NCBI GenBank assembly: GCA_002007465.1
Contig: LNAC01000064.1
Location: 3,960,681-4,024,680, forward strand
Direction: 5' to 3'
Source of the DNA: Ailurus styani
Lineage: Eukaryota > Chordata > Mammalia > Carnivora > Ailuridae
Length of the DNA stretch: 64,000 nucleotides
Shown here one piece after another: positions 12,016 to 26,079 of the stretch (positions are counted from its first letter, which is position 1; every line of letters starts with the position of its first letter). The position numbers and the translations under genes are program-made. The notes beneath the pieces were generated by a model. That model was not told the DNA's origin. It made no database searches and saw nothing but the letters and a program-made list of their open reading frames with translations.

Positions 12016-13014
12016 TGATATAACAATTTTGTGAGTAGGTATATATATAAGAGGAATGTGTGATGTGAGCAGGACAGAGTGAAAGTTGGCTAAATATTAT
12101 TTTCCAGAGAAAGACATCAATAAGTTTAGCTCTAAAGTGACCAAGAAAGAGCAAGAAAAGTCATACTATTTAAAAAGATGGAAGTAAACACCAAAGTAAT
12201 TAATGAAAAGATTTGAGACATGTTACCTCTTGAAAAGGGCACATAAAAAAAAAAGTACAGTTGCCATGAGAGAGAATATAATTAAGAATCTCAAATTGGG
12301 GTCAAGAGAAAAGAGAGGCAGATGAGACTTCGATTTTCTTGCTGAGGAGTGTCTCTCTAGCCACTAGCAAAAAGCAGAATAAAATTTTCTGTCTGAAAAG
12401 TCTCCAATTCACTGTCATGTAACCACCACAAATTATGAACTATAAATGGTTCTCTTCACAAAAAATCGGCAAGCACTACAGAAAGCAAGCCAGTTCAAGA
12501 GAGTCAGAAAAAGCAACAAACAACAAATTTAGACTTTCAAGTACTGGAGATAGTTGAATATAGAAAATAAACTCCTATGTATAAACTGTTTAAAATACAA
12601 AAATATGGTATCATGGAGAGTATCAAAAAAGAGAAAGCATCAGGAAATAACGTATTTTAAAGAAAAATTATAAAAATGACATAGTTAATTGTTGGTGTAA
12701 AAAACACATTGGGCAAGTTAGACAGATTAGCTATAGCTGCAGAGAAAAAAAAGTGATATAGGGGAAGCACATAAACTCATTTAGAATCCATCTAAAAGAG
12801 AAAAATGAAAATGATTATTAAAATGAGGTTAAGAGATATGAGCACCAAGTAAGAAGATCAAACATCTCCAGAGGGAGATATCAATAAATGGGGAAGAGGC
12901 AATATTGTTAAAAATGTAACAGCTGAGAATTTTACAAAACTGTTGAAAGACAGTAAGCCTCAAACCCAAGAAGTCCAATAAAACCAAAATGTATAATTAA
13001 AAATAAATGCATTT

Positions 13015-13745
13015 CAAAACTACAATGAGATATCACCTAACACCTTGAGAATAAAATCAACGACACAAGAAATAACAGGACTTTGGCAAGGATGTGGAGA
13101 AAGGGGAGCCTCCTTGCACTGGTGGTGGGAATGCAAGGTGGTACAGCCACTCTGGAAAACAGTACGAAGAATCCTCAAAAAGTTAAAAATAGAACAAACT
13201 ACCCTATGACCCAGCAATTGCACTAGGAATTTACTCAAATGATACAAAAATACTAATTTGAAGGGGTACAGGCACCCCAAAGTTTATAGCATTATCTAAA
13301 ATAGCCAAATTGTGGAAACAGCCCAAATGTCCACTGACTATTGAATGGATAGAGATGTGCATACAATGGAATAGTACTCAGCCATAAAAAGGAATGAAAT
13401 CTTGCCATTTGCTAGAGGGCATTATGCTAAGTGAAATAAGTCACAGAAAGACAAATACCATATGCTTAAACTCACATGTGGAATTTAAGAAACAAGCATA
13501 AAGGAAAAGACACAGAGAGAGGCAAACCAAGAAACAGACTCTTAACTATAGAAAACAAACTGATGGTTACCAGAAGGGAGGTGGGTGAAGGGATAGGTAA
13601 AATAGATGATGGGGATTAAAGGGTCACCTATGATGAGCACCGGGTGTTGTATGGAATTGTTGAAACACTAAATTGTACACTTGAAACTAATATTAAACTG
13701 TATGTTAACTGAATGTTAACTATGCTAACTAACTAGAAATTAAAA
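13015..13745 (+). mobile_element. L1 3' end fragment
   Basis: ORF2 C-terminal relic (aatgagatatcacctaacac, gcaaggatgtggagaaaggg) and 3' UTR ending gtacacttgaaactaatatt. Confidence 0.9.
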
Positions 13746-16539
13746 AACAAATTAGAAAGAAGCTACAAACATTGAAGGGAAAAGAAGATTAAAAAAAAAA
13801 AAAAGCACCCCAAACAACAAGAATAATCACCTGGGGATCAAAAGCACAAATAGACAATTAACTTCTCAGCAAAAAATAAATGGAATTGAGTATATGATTT
13901 TACTTCAAAATTTACATATATGTTATATATATTCTTTTGTATGCACAAAGTGTTCTGCTTAAAAGATAATGAAGAAAATGCAGAAATTACATTTATTTTT
14001 AAAAACGAATATATCAGGATAAGTTTTGTTCCAATATTATGCATCTCAAGTACAAGGAACATATAAACTTTTTTTATTTTTACGTTTTTTTAGGGAAAGA
14101 AATCATATTTTTTATTAGCATTAACTACAATCTGATGTGCACCACAGAGATTCTATCGAGATGCAAAGACAAAGAGATCTCATCCTTTTTCATAGCCATG
14201 CAGACAAAATTCACTACATACATATTCTCAAGATAAATACAAACTTTTTTTTTAATTTGATGAAAAATACACCCACAAACCCTATACAAATAAGGCAGCT
14301 TATAAATTCAATAGCATGAGAACTTCAAAGGACAAAAGTGAATTAGAAAATTGCAGACATTCTCCATATTGGGCAAGTTATTTTAAAAGTCCTTTCAGAT
14401 GTGTCAAAAATTGAATGTGTTGGGTAAATTTTTTAAAAAGCTTTCTCAGTGAATTAGTACCATTCCTTTCTAATTGAGATTTTACAGAAAGGAAAAGGAA
14501 AACAAATGCACCAAGTAAATATTTTCACGCGAAAATTAACCTTAAAAGCCTTATTTTATCATAAAGAAGTTAAAGTACTTCAACAAATGTTCAAAAAAGT
14601 TACATGATATCAGAGATGACTGAATGACAACATAGCCAGGATGGACCTCTGCGAATGTTAAATAGGTGATAAAAGAGAATAATCTATTAATTTAAAATCA
14701 ATTTAGTTGAAATTACAGAGATAAAGTTCTTTTAAATTTAAAAGGATTATTTTCATATTATACTCAATTCACAAGACCTCACCTCTAAAAATAACACACA
14801 AGTTCTGACATGTAAGCACACAGACAACTAGTCTGATTCTGAGTTTACTCAGAACAGATTCCTCATAAATCACTAAAATTTGGCAATATACTATTCTGTT
14901 TAATTTTAGCCTAGGAGACAACTAATGAGAAAAGTGTGCTTCATTTCTCTGCTCACTGCCAAAATGGCTCATTTATGCACATTCCACTCAGGCTTCACAA
15001 ATTAGTTAAACCAAGGCACCACTGTCATTTCAGTTACATCCTAAGCTGAAAATGAAATGAAAAATGAAAAAAGAGTGAGAGACCAAAGGTGCATAGAATT
15101 ACAATTAAATATCCAATCTTCTTGTTAGCTACAGAAACTCTGTCAGCCAATGAGATAGTCTTGTAAAATATCAAGGTATAAAAGGGGACAAGTATCCTGT
15201 ATATTATGTTAAACCAATGAATGAGACAAAAAACATAGACATACTCATCTTCATCTAAGCTTCGTGGCTAAAACTCACTATTTTTCTATTATGTAGTTAT
15301 AGTCAATTAAGGGCTTTACATTTGTACAGCTCTTAAGAAATTATTTGCTACTTTTATTTTTAAGAATAATTTCAAGAATTTTAGCCTGTTAAGTAAACAA
15401 AAAAGAAAGAATCAAAAACATGGGTGGAGAATAAAGGCAAGATAGAGTAATCACAGGCAAGAAACGACAGAGGAAGGATGAGCTGCCAACCACTGGTAAC
15501 TTTAGCCAAGGTAATTGTCTAGTTTAGTATAAATGAATCATAAAAATTTTAGGTATGTGAGTATGGTAGCTCATGTTACTTAATTAAAAATTATCATGCT
15601 TTCCCATAGGATATAGAAAATCACAGGAGAACTCTATTCCATCACAACAAAACAAGCCATATAATGCTTTTCAACCTATCAAAGCTTTTCAACATTCATC
15701 AGATAGCAGGGTTTGCAAAGAAACCTAATGAACAAAAATCCTAAAAGTGAAAGGCCACAGACAGGGAGGAATGAATAGTGGCTTTCGTTCTTGGCATAGA
15801 AGTAGGAGGAGAAACAAGTTGTTAAGAAGAAAACAAGAGATGGGCGCCTGGGTGGCTCAGTCAGTTAAGCCGCTGCCTTCAGCTCAGGTCATGATCCCAG
15901 GGTCCTGGGATCGAGTTCCGCATCGGGCTCCCTGCTCCACGGAGAGCCAGCTTCTCCCTCTCCCTCTGCCAGCCGCTCTGCCTACTTGTGCTCTCTACCT
16001 CTCTGTCAAACAAATAAATAAAATCTTAAAAAAAAAAAAAAAGAAATAAACAAGAGAAATGTTAACAAATGTTTAAAGATGAGTTTGGGGACTGGCACGA
16101 CAATTTAGAATCCCTTGGAGTACTAGACACACCTGATATCTTTTTAACAAACCTACACCAAATACTCATGAGAATGGCAGGCAACAGGACTGGAGAAATG
16201 AGGTAGACCCCAGTAACATACAGGCACATGGAGCCTGATGACTTCTAAGAGCAGAGAAAGAAACTAAAGGAAATCCCAGTCGTTCTGCACTTTTCAGTGA
16301 GCACCAAGCAGGGCTATCTGTGACTAGGAGAAGAAAAGAGGAACTAAGATAGATCCCCCTGTAAGGACAAGCAAACAAGGCATGTTAGGTCTGTGCATAG
16401 GTAAGAAGAACTGAAAGCAAAATCTCAAACCATACTGAAAGGAAGATTCTGATCTGCTCTCAAAAAATGTGAAGCCTACAGTGAACTCAATATAAGTAAA
16501 GCAAGAACCAGACCCAGCTCAGATAGAGAATAAAAACAA
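13746..16539. other. Intron, AT-rich, one SINE
   Basis: Short frames near 14039-14319 lack coding texture. Apart from the SINE at 15842 nothing was recognised. Confidence 0.5.
15842..16042 (+). mobile_element. CAN-SINE
   Basis: gggcgcctgggtggctcagt with cagttaagccgctgcc and a long A tail. An imperfect duplication of about aagaaaacaagaga flanks it. Confidence 0.94.
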
Positions 16540-16735
16540 AGAAAAGAACATAGAGCATAGAGAATATAGTCAATATTATTTTAGTAATGTTATATGGTGA
16601 CAGATGGTAACTACACTTAACATGGTAAGCACTATATACTGTACACAATTGCTGAACCACTATGTTATGAACCTGTAAATAACAATGTATGTCAACTATA
16701 CTTCAATAATAAAAATTTAAAAATAAAGAGAAAGA
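16540..16735 (+). mobile_element. L1 3' UTR terminal fragment
   Basis: ggtgacagatggtaactaca, tatgtcaactatacttcaat and an A-rich end, typical of the L1 terminus. Confidence 0.75.
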
Positions 16736-16869
16736 AAGGAAAAAAAGAAAGCAAAAACCAGACACAATTCAACTACACTAATTACATGATTCTTTTATGG
16801 GCATAAACATTTTTCTACCACAGGCACTATTATTCTTTTTATACACAACTTTTGGCATTCATTTAAAAA

Positions 16870-17470
16870 AATATGAAGCACAATAATAGAAAAAGAACTC
16901 ACTCACTATCAAAAAAGAAAACAGTCAATAGCCCTAGTTCAAAAGGTAACATAAATATTGGAATTATCAAGGATTTTAAAACAACTCTGATAAACACGTT
17001 AAAGAATATACTGAAAAAGGTAGATAGTATGCATGAACTAAAGAGGAACCGCAGCAGAGAGAAACTATGAAAAAGAGACAAATGTAAATGTTAGAATTTA
17101 AAATGTAATATTGGAGGTAAAGAATTCTTTGAAAATTTCTTTTCAAAACTCAAACAGTATCAACTGACAGATTAAAAGAAAAAATCAGGCAAACTCCAAG
17201 AAGAATAATTAAAAAGAAAAACAGATCTAGACACATCACGATCAAGTTGCAGGAAACCGAAGCCAGAAAAAAATTTTGAAATCACTCAGGAAAAAAAAAA
17301 TATATATATATATATAAGAGAACTATGATGAGGATAACTTCTCATCAGAAATAATGGTGATGCAAAGACAATGGAATGGTATCTTTAAAGTGCCGAAATA
17401 AGAAAAAATAACCTAGATTTATATACCTGCTGGAAATATGCTTTACAAATGAAGATAAATATATCTGTAT
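16870..17470 (+). mobile_element. Probable old HAL1/L1M-type fragment
   Basis: The order of phrases such as ggtatctttaaagtgccgaa and aacctagatttatatacctg resembles the ORF1-side part of old L1-like elements. An AT repeat (17299-17318) and a TATA/GTATA-rich tract (17461-17530) adjoin it. Confidence 0.5.
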
Positions 17471-17530
17471 ACATATATATGTATATAGATGTATATATGT
17501 ATACATATGTGTATATAGATATGTATCTTT
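17461..17530. repeat. TATA/GTATA-rich low-complexity tract
   Basis: Degenerate tatacatatatatgtatata and tagatgtatatatgtataca repeats. Confidence 0.85.
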
Positions 17531-17763
17531 AAATCTCCTTTAAAACACTCATGACTATTTGGAGTAGGAATAATAACAATGCAACGTGGCATTCAATTAC
17601 ACAAAGAACTAAAATATATGCCCATACAGAAGAAACAACAGGATGGTGGTAACTTGGAAGTAAAACATTTGTCTTATTTTTCAATTTAACATAGATTCTA
17701 TCACTATCCTCTAAACGTGCCAATTTTACCGTTAAGCCCAATTCATATCATATAAAAATATTT

Positions 17764-17951
17764 ATTTTTTTAAAGATTTTATTTATTTGAGAGAGAGAGA
17801 GAGAGAGCAAGAGCAGGGAGGAGGAGTAGAGGGAGAGGGAGAAGCAGGCCCCACTGAGCAGGGAGCCCAATGTGGGACTCGATCCTAGGACCCTGGGATC
17901 ATGACCTAAGCCGAAGGCAGTAGCTTAACGGACTGAGCCACCCAGGTGCCC
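17764..17951 (-). mobile_element. CAN-SINE
   Basis: Reverse orientation ending gagccacccaggtgccc. Duplication ataaaaatattta on both sides. Confidence 0.93.
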
Positions 17952-18632
17952 ATAAAAATATTTATTAAGTACTTATTTATGTACGTATATACTTTCTTCT
18001 TTCCATTTATCCAAATTTCATGTACCATTTGATTCAAATTAGCTTCCACCATTAAGACTTCCTACCACCACTGATCTTTCCATTCTCTGGCCAAGTACAA
18101 CCATGAGAATACAGAGCTCATTTCAGCCACTGACTCAATTCAGCTTTCTCAGTAAATAAGAATGTCATCATTTCAGAACAAGGATGGCAGGGGAGGTTAT
18201 GAGTGCTTTAGGCAACAGCCTAACGTGTGAAACAGTGACACATGCTATCACTTTACAACATGAAGAAGCTATCTGTATTCCTTGGTCATAAATTCAGAGT
18301 CAGCTCATCCTGCTGCATGGTTTTCTTCAGTCCAATTCAGGTACAAAGAAGGCAGGAAAATTGGAATCATAAAGACTGTGTGTGTGTTTTCATTTTTCCT
18401 ACTGTTCTTTTTCATTCTCTCCAGACCAAATGTTAGTCTATTTTATCAGACATTAAGTTAATAATTGGTCTCCTTCTATCTGACTCATGTGTCTTATTTC
18501 TCAATTGGCAAAGAGTGCACAAATGAGATTTAATAGTAATCTCAAACTGTGTCAGCAATTAATAATTTGTGATATTTCAAAGTTTTCTCCTCTATCTTCA
18601 CATTCAAAACATAAAACTCTAAAACCACAAAT

Positions 18633-18700
18633 TATATATATATACACACATATATATATCCATATATATAATATATATAAAATATCAAAATATAAGAGCA
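18633..18700. repeat. TA-rich low-complexity tract
   Basis: ttatatatatatacacacat, then atatataatatatataaaat, just before the L1 at 18690. Confidence 0.85.
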
Positions 18701-20210
18701 TTTTTCACAGAACTAGAACAAATAATCCTAAAATCTGTGTGGAACCACAAAAGACCCTAAACTGCCAAAGCAACCTTGAAAAAGAAAAAAAGCAAAGCTG
18801 GAGGTGTCACAATTACAGACTTCAAGTTACATTACAAAGCTGCAGTAATCAAAACAGTATGGTACTGTTTTGGCACAAAAATAGTCACATAGATTAATGG
18901 AACAGAACACAAAGTCCAAAAGTAAAACCACAACTATATGGTCAATTAATCTTTGATAAAGCAGGAAAGAATATCCAACACAAAAAAAAAAGAGAGAGAG
19001 AGAGAGAGTCTACTCAAAAAACGGTTTTGGAAAAACTGGACAGCAAGATACAAAAGAAGGAACTTTCCTACACCATACACAAAAATAAATTCAAAATGGA
19101 TGAAAGACCTAAAAGTGAGATCTGAAACCAAAAAACTCCTAGAAGAGAGCACAGACATTAATTTCTCTGACATCAGTCATAGCAACAATTTTCTAAAAAT
19201 CTATCCTGAGGCAAGGGAAACAAATGCAAAAATAAACTACTGGGACTACAAAATAAAAAGATTCTGCATAGCAAAGGAAACAATCAACAAAACTAAAAGG
19301 CAGCCTACAGAATGAGAGAAGATATTTGTAAATGACATATCTGAAAAAGAGTTAGAATCCAAAATATATATAGAACTTTAAAAACTCAACACTCAAAAAA
19401 GAAATAACCCAATTAAAAATGGGCAAAGGGTATGAACATATATTTCTCCAAAGAAGACATCCAGACGGCCAACAGACACATGAAAAGATGCTCATCATCA
19501 CTTATCATCAAGGAAATGCAAACCAAAAGTATAATGAGATATTACCTCATACCTGCCAGAATGGCTAAAATCAACAACTCAAGAAACGATAAATATTGGC
19601 GAGAATGTGGAGAAAAAGGAACCCTCATGCACCGTTGGTGAGAATGCAAACTGGTGCAGCCACTGTGGAAAACATGGAGGTTCCTCAAAAGGTTAAAAAT
19701 AGAACTATCCTGTGATCCAGTAATCACACTACTGAATATTTGCCCAACGAACACAAAAACATTAATTCGAAGGGTACATGTACCCCTGTTTATAGGAGCA
19801 TTATCTACAATAGCCAAGGCATGCAATGAGCCTAAGTGTCCCCGATTGATGAATAGATAAAGAAAATGTGTGTGTGGGGGGGAATATTATTGAGCCATGA
19901 AAAAATAAAATCTTGCCATGTTCAATGACATAGATGGAGTTAGAGAGTATAATGTTAAGTGAAATAAGTCAGTCAGGGAAGGACAAATACCATATGATTT
20001 TACTCCTGTGTAGAATTTAAGAAACAAAACAAAGAAGTAAAGGACAAAAGAAACAGACTCATAACTTTAGAGAACAAACTGATGGTTACCAGAGGGGAGG
20101 TCCATGGGGGGATGGGTTAAATAGGTGATGGGGCTTAAAGAGGGAGGACACTTGTCATAACGAGTACTAGGTGATTAAAATAAAAACTTAATAAATAAAA
20201 TAAAGTGGAA
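18690..20210 (+). mobile_element. L1 fragment, end of ORF2 plus 3' UTR
   Basis: The longest uninterrupted L1 piece in the window. It contains reverse-transcriptase-downstream ORF2 relics (gcagtaatcaaaacagtatg, tacaccatacacaaaaataa, ggcaaagggtatgaacatat) and the 3' UTR (ccatatgattttactcctgt). The frames are broken, so it is not active. It is antisense to VPS13B. Confidence 0.9.
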
Positions 20211-20214
20211 AAAG

Positions 20215-22104
20215 CAAAATGCAGACACAAGTATACTGCACAGAATTTTCAGGTATTACGCACATGTGTATGTAGGTTTAAACATAAAATATATAATATA
20301 CATATTTATTTAAACATAAAATAGTGGTATGTCTGAATATATGTGGGGCAAAACACAAGTAATGATTTATATTCTAAAACCAAAAAACTATAAAAACAAT
20401 TTTCCTGGTCAGTTTTGAATTTCGACAAAAACTTTGGTTCATAGAAGAAACAGAAGCTAAAACTTGATTCACCACAAGTAAAAACCATTTGGAAAATTAT
20501 CAGATCTCATAAAAGTCTCTCTTTCATTTATCTGCAATTTGTCACTGTCCTTTATTCAGGACTTTCATCATGTAGAATCTCATCACAGTGATTCTGCACC
20601 AAATCAGTATGAACAAATCTACAATCCTATAAATAAACAGTAACTTTTAAAACTAAATCTTCAATTTAAACTGAACTTAGTCTTACAGAATGGTATAATT
20701 GAACTATAGGTTATAAATTTATAGAATTATAAAATTTATCATACACCTCAGCAAAATCTCTTCTATTGTCCATTATTATGATGGCTTAATTAATTTCGAA
20801 TATTTCTTCATCTCTTTTATAAACAGACCCCAAACTCCAATATATATCTTAATTGTATTAGCATATAAAAAATAGCTTGAGGCTATGAGAATTATAAAGC
20901 CAATATAAACATGATAATTACTTTTTGACTTAATGATGCATAAAATATGACTTGAGATATAATAACTTGGAATAAAAGAGTATTAGTATGGTTTAATAGT
21001 TTAAAGTCAATACAGATATCTCAGATCATGTTTAATTCTAAATACTTAATATATTTTATACTGATTTAGCATTTTAATTTGGCTGATTATAGGAAGTTAT
21101 CCACATCTGGCTTAAATTTTAAGCAAACAGAGTGAAAGAGCATATTGTACTTCTTTTTATAGATTCTAGCAAGAAGCTTAATAAATGCTTGTTATTGAGG
21201 AGCCTGGGTGGGTCAGTCAGTTAAATGTCTAACTCTTGGTTTTGGCTCAGGTCATGATCTCAGGTTCATGAGACTGAGTCCCGCATTGGGCTGCTGCTTT
21301 ATCTCTGCTCCTACCCGCCCCCAACTCACGTGCTCTCCTCTCTTTCCTCAATAAATAAATAAACAAACAAACAAACAAACCCCTTAAAATAAATAAATTC
21401 ATGCTTGTTACTATAATGATTCTTAAAATGAACTGGAAGAATCTTCAGAGTCATCCACACTAGATGGTTTCAGTAGTTTTGAAGTTCCATGTACCAGCAG
21501 AAGTTCGAAAGGACTCCTGAAATCATGGTAGTACTCAACAGACTAGCTATGAGACAGAGTGTACATTTTGATTTAATTATGAAATCCTTGAATACTCAAA
21601 ATTTTATTTATAATAGTAAATCTTAACTTGGAAATTAAAAGCAATGCTTTCTTGATCAAGACCAGATAAGCATGTATTTTCTGGGTACTTAACATCATTA
21701 CCTCTCATTTCATCTAAAATCTCATTGCATAAATCATGTGATAAATTTTAGCATTTCTAAGTCCAAGATACAGCTCTCTATTCCATCAGTCATCCTTTTC
21801 CAGCCAAGTTATTTCTTTCAATTTCTCAGAAATTCAAGCTGCTTTTTAAATACAAGAACCACAGGATCACCAAGTCCCAACAATAAAAAAAATTTAGTAA
21901 ACTGTTTTCCTGTATGTATCAAAACCAACCAAATAAAAATTCCCCAATATTTGTTTTCACTAAGTAACAGACTAAAATGACTTTCCCCCCTAATTTGACT
22001 TGTCTTAGGAAAGGTGGGGGGGCTCCTGATGGCTGAGGCAAAAAATAAATGTGTATGTTTTAACTTAGACTACTTACTATTTTCCAAATATACTTTAGAG
22101 CACC
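20215..22104. other. Intron, AT-rich, one SINE
   Basis: No exon signal or recognised repeat apart from the SINE at 21198. Confidence 0.5.
21198..21387 (+). mobile_element. CAN-SINE with expanded AAAC tail
   Basis: Head gagcctgggtgggtcagtca. The tail has become (aaac)n at about 21361-21380. Confidence 0.88.
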
Positions 22105-22712
22105 TGAAAACAGTATGTAGGTTCCTTAGAAAGTTAAAAAATAAAACTACCCTATGACCCAGCAATTGTACTACAAGGAATTTACACGAAGGATACAAGC
22201 AAAGTGATTCAAAGGGACACCTGTACCCCAATGTTTATAGCAGCAATGTCCACAATAGCTAAACTACGGAAAGAGCCCAGATGTCCAACAACAGATAAAT
22301 GGATAAAGAAGATGTGGTATATATACACGATGGAATATTACTCACCCATCAAAAAGGATGAGAACTTGCCATTTGCAATGATGGGGATGGAACTACAGGG
22401 TATTATGCTAAGTGAAATAAGTCAGAAAAAGAAAAATACCATATGATTTCACTCACATGTAGAATTTATGAAACAAAACAGATGAACACAGGGGAAGGGA
22501 ATGAAAAATAAAACAAGATGAAACCAGAGAGGGAGACAAAGCTCTTAACTTGAGGAAACAAACTAAGGGTTGCTGGAGGGGAGCTGTTTGGGGGGGATGG
22601 AGTAAATGGGTGATGGACATTAAGGAGGGGACTTGATGTAATGAGTACTGGGTGCTATATGCAACTGATGAGTCACTAAATTCTAACCCTGAAACTAATA
22701 ATAAGAAAAAAA
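22105..22712 (+). mobile_element. L1 3' end fragment
   Basis: gtttatagcagcaatgtcca, gaatattactcacccatcaa, gctaagtgaaataagtcaga, then the 3' UTR ending cctgaaactaataataagaa. Confidence 0.9.
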
Positions 22713-23129
22713 AAGATACATGTAAATTTGAAGAGCAGGCACAGAGGCTGTGAGGTTACAAAGCTTACCTGGTTGTGAGGATCTAACAAAATTAGAGTTC
22801 AGGTTTCTGAGCAACCTTCCAGTATTTAAATCAAATCTATCCTTGCAACCATAGAAGTCATTACCATTTGGGTAGTCTAAATTGGATTAGAGTCTTCTGG
22901 AACATCAAAAATTAATATGGAACAAGTATAAAAAATAAAGAACACAAGGAAAATTAATGAATTATTGCTCTAGCTATTAAAACCAATCACAATTATAAAG
23001 CATATTAATTTCAAACTACCTTATTACTTTAAAACACAAAAACAGAGCTTTCAGTGATGTGATTTAAGAATATTATAAAGTTTGCAAAATTTATTTAATT
23101 CTATAACTCCTAGACATAAAATAAAAGGT

Positions 23130-23965
23130 TAAATTTAAATACTGGCAAGGATATGGTATAACTGATAGCTCAGGCTTCAATCCACAGATAATGAGGTATT
23201 TTTGCAAAATTTTTTAAGTAAAGTATTTTGGAAAACAGCCATGCCTATTTATTTACATATTATCTATGTATGATTTTGCACTAAAATAGGAGAACTAAGT
23301 AGTTGCCAGAGACATCATATGGCCTACAAGCCTAGAATATGCACTATCTAAGCCCTTAAGAAAAAGTTTCCCAAACTCCGGTAACATATTGTTGGCAGTA
23401 GTTTAAATTACAGTTGTGCATATGACTTAAGTAATAAAAACTTAGTACCTTTAGACTATTTCTATTTTCAGAAATCTATGCTAGGGAAATATAGGAATTG
23501 ATTAATATTAAGGGGTGCCTGGGTGGCTCAGTCATTAGGCATCTGCCTTCAGCTTAGGTTATGATCCCAGGGTCCTGGGATCAAGCCCCACATCGGGCTC
23601 CCTGCTCCGCAGGAAACCTGTTTCTCCCTTCTCCCACTCCCCCTCTTTGTGTTGCCTCTCTCGCTGTGTCCCTTTCTGTCAAATAAATAAATAAAATCTT
23701 TAAAAAAAAGGAATTGATTAAGAATTTCATATATAGTTATTTATAATGAAAATATCTGAAACAATATGTATCTCCAAAAATGAGGAATGGTTAAGCAAAC
23801 TCTGATGTAGTCAAGTGACAAAACAGTACATAGTGTAATCTTAAAATCATGAATATGAAGACTATGTGATAATGGAAACATTCTTACAACATAAATTTTA
23901 AATGCAATATTTAATAACAGGTAAAATAAATTGGGATAAAACTAGAAGAATACACATAGAAAATT
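23130..23965 (+). mobile_element. Old L1 3' fragment split by a SINE
   Basis: gtattttggaaaacagccat before and ggaatggttaagcaaactct after the CAN-SINE at 23512-23709 resemble an old L1 3' end. Strongly diverged. Confidence 0.5.
23512..23709 (+). mobile_element. CAN-SINE
   Basis: ggggtgcctgggtggctcag with cattaggcatctgcc. Duplication ggaattgattaa flanks it. It is inserted in an old L1 fragment. Confidence 0.93.
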
Positions 23966-24119
23966 TATGGTTTGTGATTGGGTGATGAGTTAATTTTTTC
24001 TTTTACTTTCTAGATTTATTTTTTAACCTTCCTTTCTACTTGAAGATTTAATTACTTTTACAGTAACAATTTAAAACAGTGTATCTAGACATCTAAAGAC
24101 CTCATGTGTTTAGGTGATA

Positions 24120-24440
24120 AAGCAGATAGTTATTTCTCTGCTTAAATAACGCCTTCCCAGTCCCCTATACATTAAGTCTAAACAACATAACCTACAAGCC
24201 ATGCCCGATCTCTTACCTCTCTGCAATCACATCTCTGACTCTCCTGATAATGAATATATGCCAGTTCTCCTTGAACACATCAAATTCTTCACTGTTCCTT
24301 CAGTCATCTTTCTGTTAACTGCAGGGAGGCCTGTCTCTGAACAACCTACAAATTAGGGTTTTCCACAGTATTTTTCATCACAGTATCATTGTTTTGCTTA
24401 CTCATTATCTACCTCCTCAGATGGAATGTAGTCTTATGAG
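24120..24440 (+). mobile_element. L2 fragment
   Basis: Diverged LINE2 3' text: taagtctaaacaacataacc, ctacaagccatgcccgatct, ttctccttgaacacatcaaa. Confidence 0.65.
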
Positions 24441-24444
24441 ATCA

Positions 24445-25760
24445 AGACCACCTCTACTGTTTACATATATCCAATGCTAAGGACAGTGTTTGGACAATAC
24501 TGAATTTAATGAATGATCATATGATAAATTATTACATTTATCTTTACTCTTTCAAGCACTTATTATAAAATGTAACTTCATTTCATCCAGAAGCAATTAC
24601 TTGAAAATATGCTTCAAATCAAAGTTTACTCCAAATACCACTAAATTTAAGACACAGTTTGATTACTGATAATAAATAGAACTGTTTCCTGGCCTGGTTT
24701 CCAATATTCCAATATGACACTAATTTTGTGTTAAACCTTTTATCTGATTATATAAATAATACAGGATTATTAGAGATACTTTATAGTCAAAAAATGTAGA
24801 AAGAAAATATTTTTAATCAGTATTAATAGTTTGGTGTAGATAAGAAACTAATTATTTGAGGATTTAAACCCCAGCTGTTTCAACATGTCTACACTGTCGC
24901 CACATGAAGCAGGTATCCAAAAACAAATGTATTTTCTAAAATCATAAGTGGCATCACATTCTATACACATTTCCTAATGTTTTATGGTAAGTCTTTTCCC
25001 ATGTTCATTTTAATAGATAGCTATTATTTTTTATTCTCCAGCATTCCTTTCCCCTTAGATACCTCTAATTCTCACTTGAACCTAAACTGTCTCTTATTCC
25101 AGTAGTTGCAGTGGGGACCAGCCCTACAGGGGCTCCTACCAACTCCATACAAAGTAATCTGACAGAGCCCAGACTTGTGCCCATCTAATACGTCCCTCAC
25201 CTCTGGACTTGTGGCCCCTCCCTCCCAGCTGACTCCTAAGATACAGAACAGTGCAGTACCACTCAGTGCCCACAAACATATGCACCAGCTGGAAGAGTAA
25301 CAAAGATAGCATCCTGAGGAGTGGAACCTTTATCGGTGCAATATGGTAGTCTCTGGAAAAAGTTTTTTTTCCAGAAAGAACTGTACTGGAAAGTAGTGTA
25401 GACAATCAGAAACTTCTCATATAGCTTTCCCTCCTTTCCTGATTTATAACCTTATTCCTGGGACTATAATCCCTAATAACGGAAGCACATGAGCCTTTCT
25501 CTTAGGCTCTGCTTTTTGCGGAGCCCAAGACACTCTTCTTTTTGTTGCTTCTGACAAAAGCTCTCTAGTCCTCTTTGGGAGATTATCACAACCCGTCCCT
25601 CGAAATCATATATAGTTTAATGGGATTATCAATCAAGGTGTTCTGTATTTCCCTGCCCAAAGAATATGTATGTGACTGAAAGCAGGTATTTTAAACTGAT
25701 CTTAACTTGCCTATTTAAAATAAATATCTATTTCATCTTACTTCATGAATATAATTTAAC
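24445..25760. other. Intron with a GC-richer patch
   Basis: 25090-25400 is noticeably GC-richer (gtggggaccagccctacagg, ggcccctccctcccagctga). It could be part of an old LTR. No splice-bounded frame was found. Confidence 0.4.
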
Positions 25761-25764
25761 AAAA

Positions 25765-26012
25765 CCCCTCTCAAAAAATAAAACAAGATGAAATCAGTGA
25801 GGGAGACAAACCTTAAGAGACTCTTGGTCTCAGGAAACAAACTGAGGGTTGCTGGAGTGGAGGGGGTAGGGGGATAGGGTGGCTGGGTGATGCACATTGG
25901 GGAGCGTATGTACTTTGGTGAGCACTGTGAATTGTGTCAGACTGCTGAATCACAGACCTGTACCCCTGAAATAATACATTATATGTTAATTTAAAAATGT
26001 AATAAAAAAACC
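25765..26012 (+). mobile_element. L1 3' UTR fragment
   Basis: aaaataaaacaagatgaaat, gagactcttggtctcaggaa, and an end of tacccctgaaataatacatt plus an A-rich tail. Confidence 0.88.
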
Positions 26013-26079
26013 CAAAAAACAAAACCGCTCTCTCCTTCACTCCCTTTCTTTTCTTCCATTCTTTAGCTATCATTTACAG

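Larger units (their letters stand above)
9796..13014. other. Intron: unique sequence around three SINEs
   Basis: Outside the SINEs at 11229, 11603 and 11823 I see no gene. 12480-13010 is A-rich and may be an old L1-like relic. Confidence 0.5.

Noticed and set aside
18487..19860. Several frames of 64-136 codons
   Set aside because: They are broken pieces of L1 ORF2 and low-complexity TA sequence, not genes.
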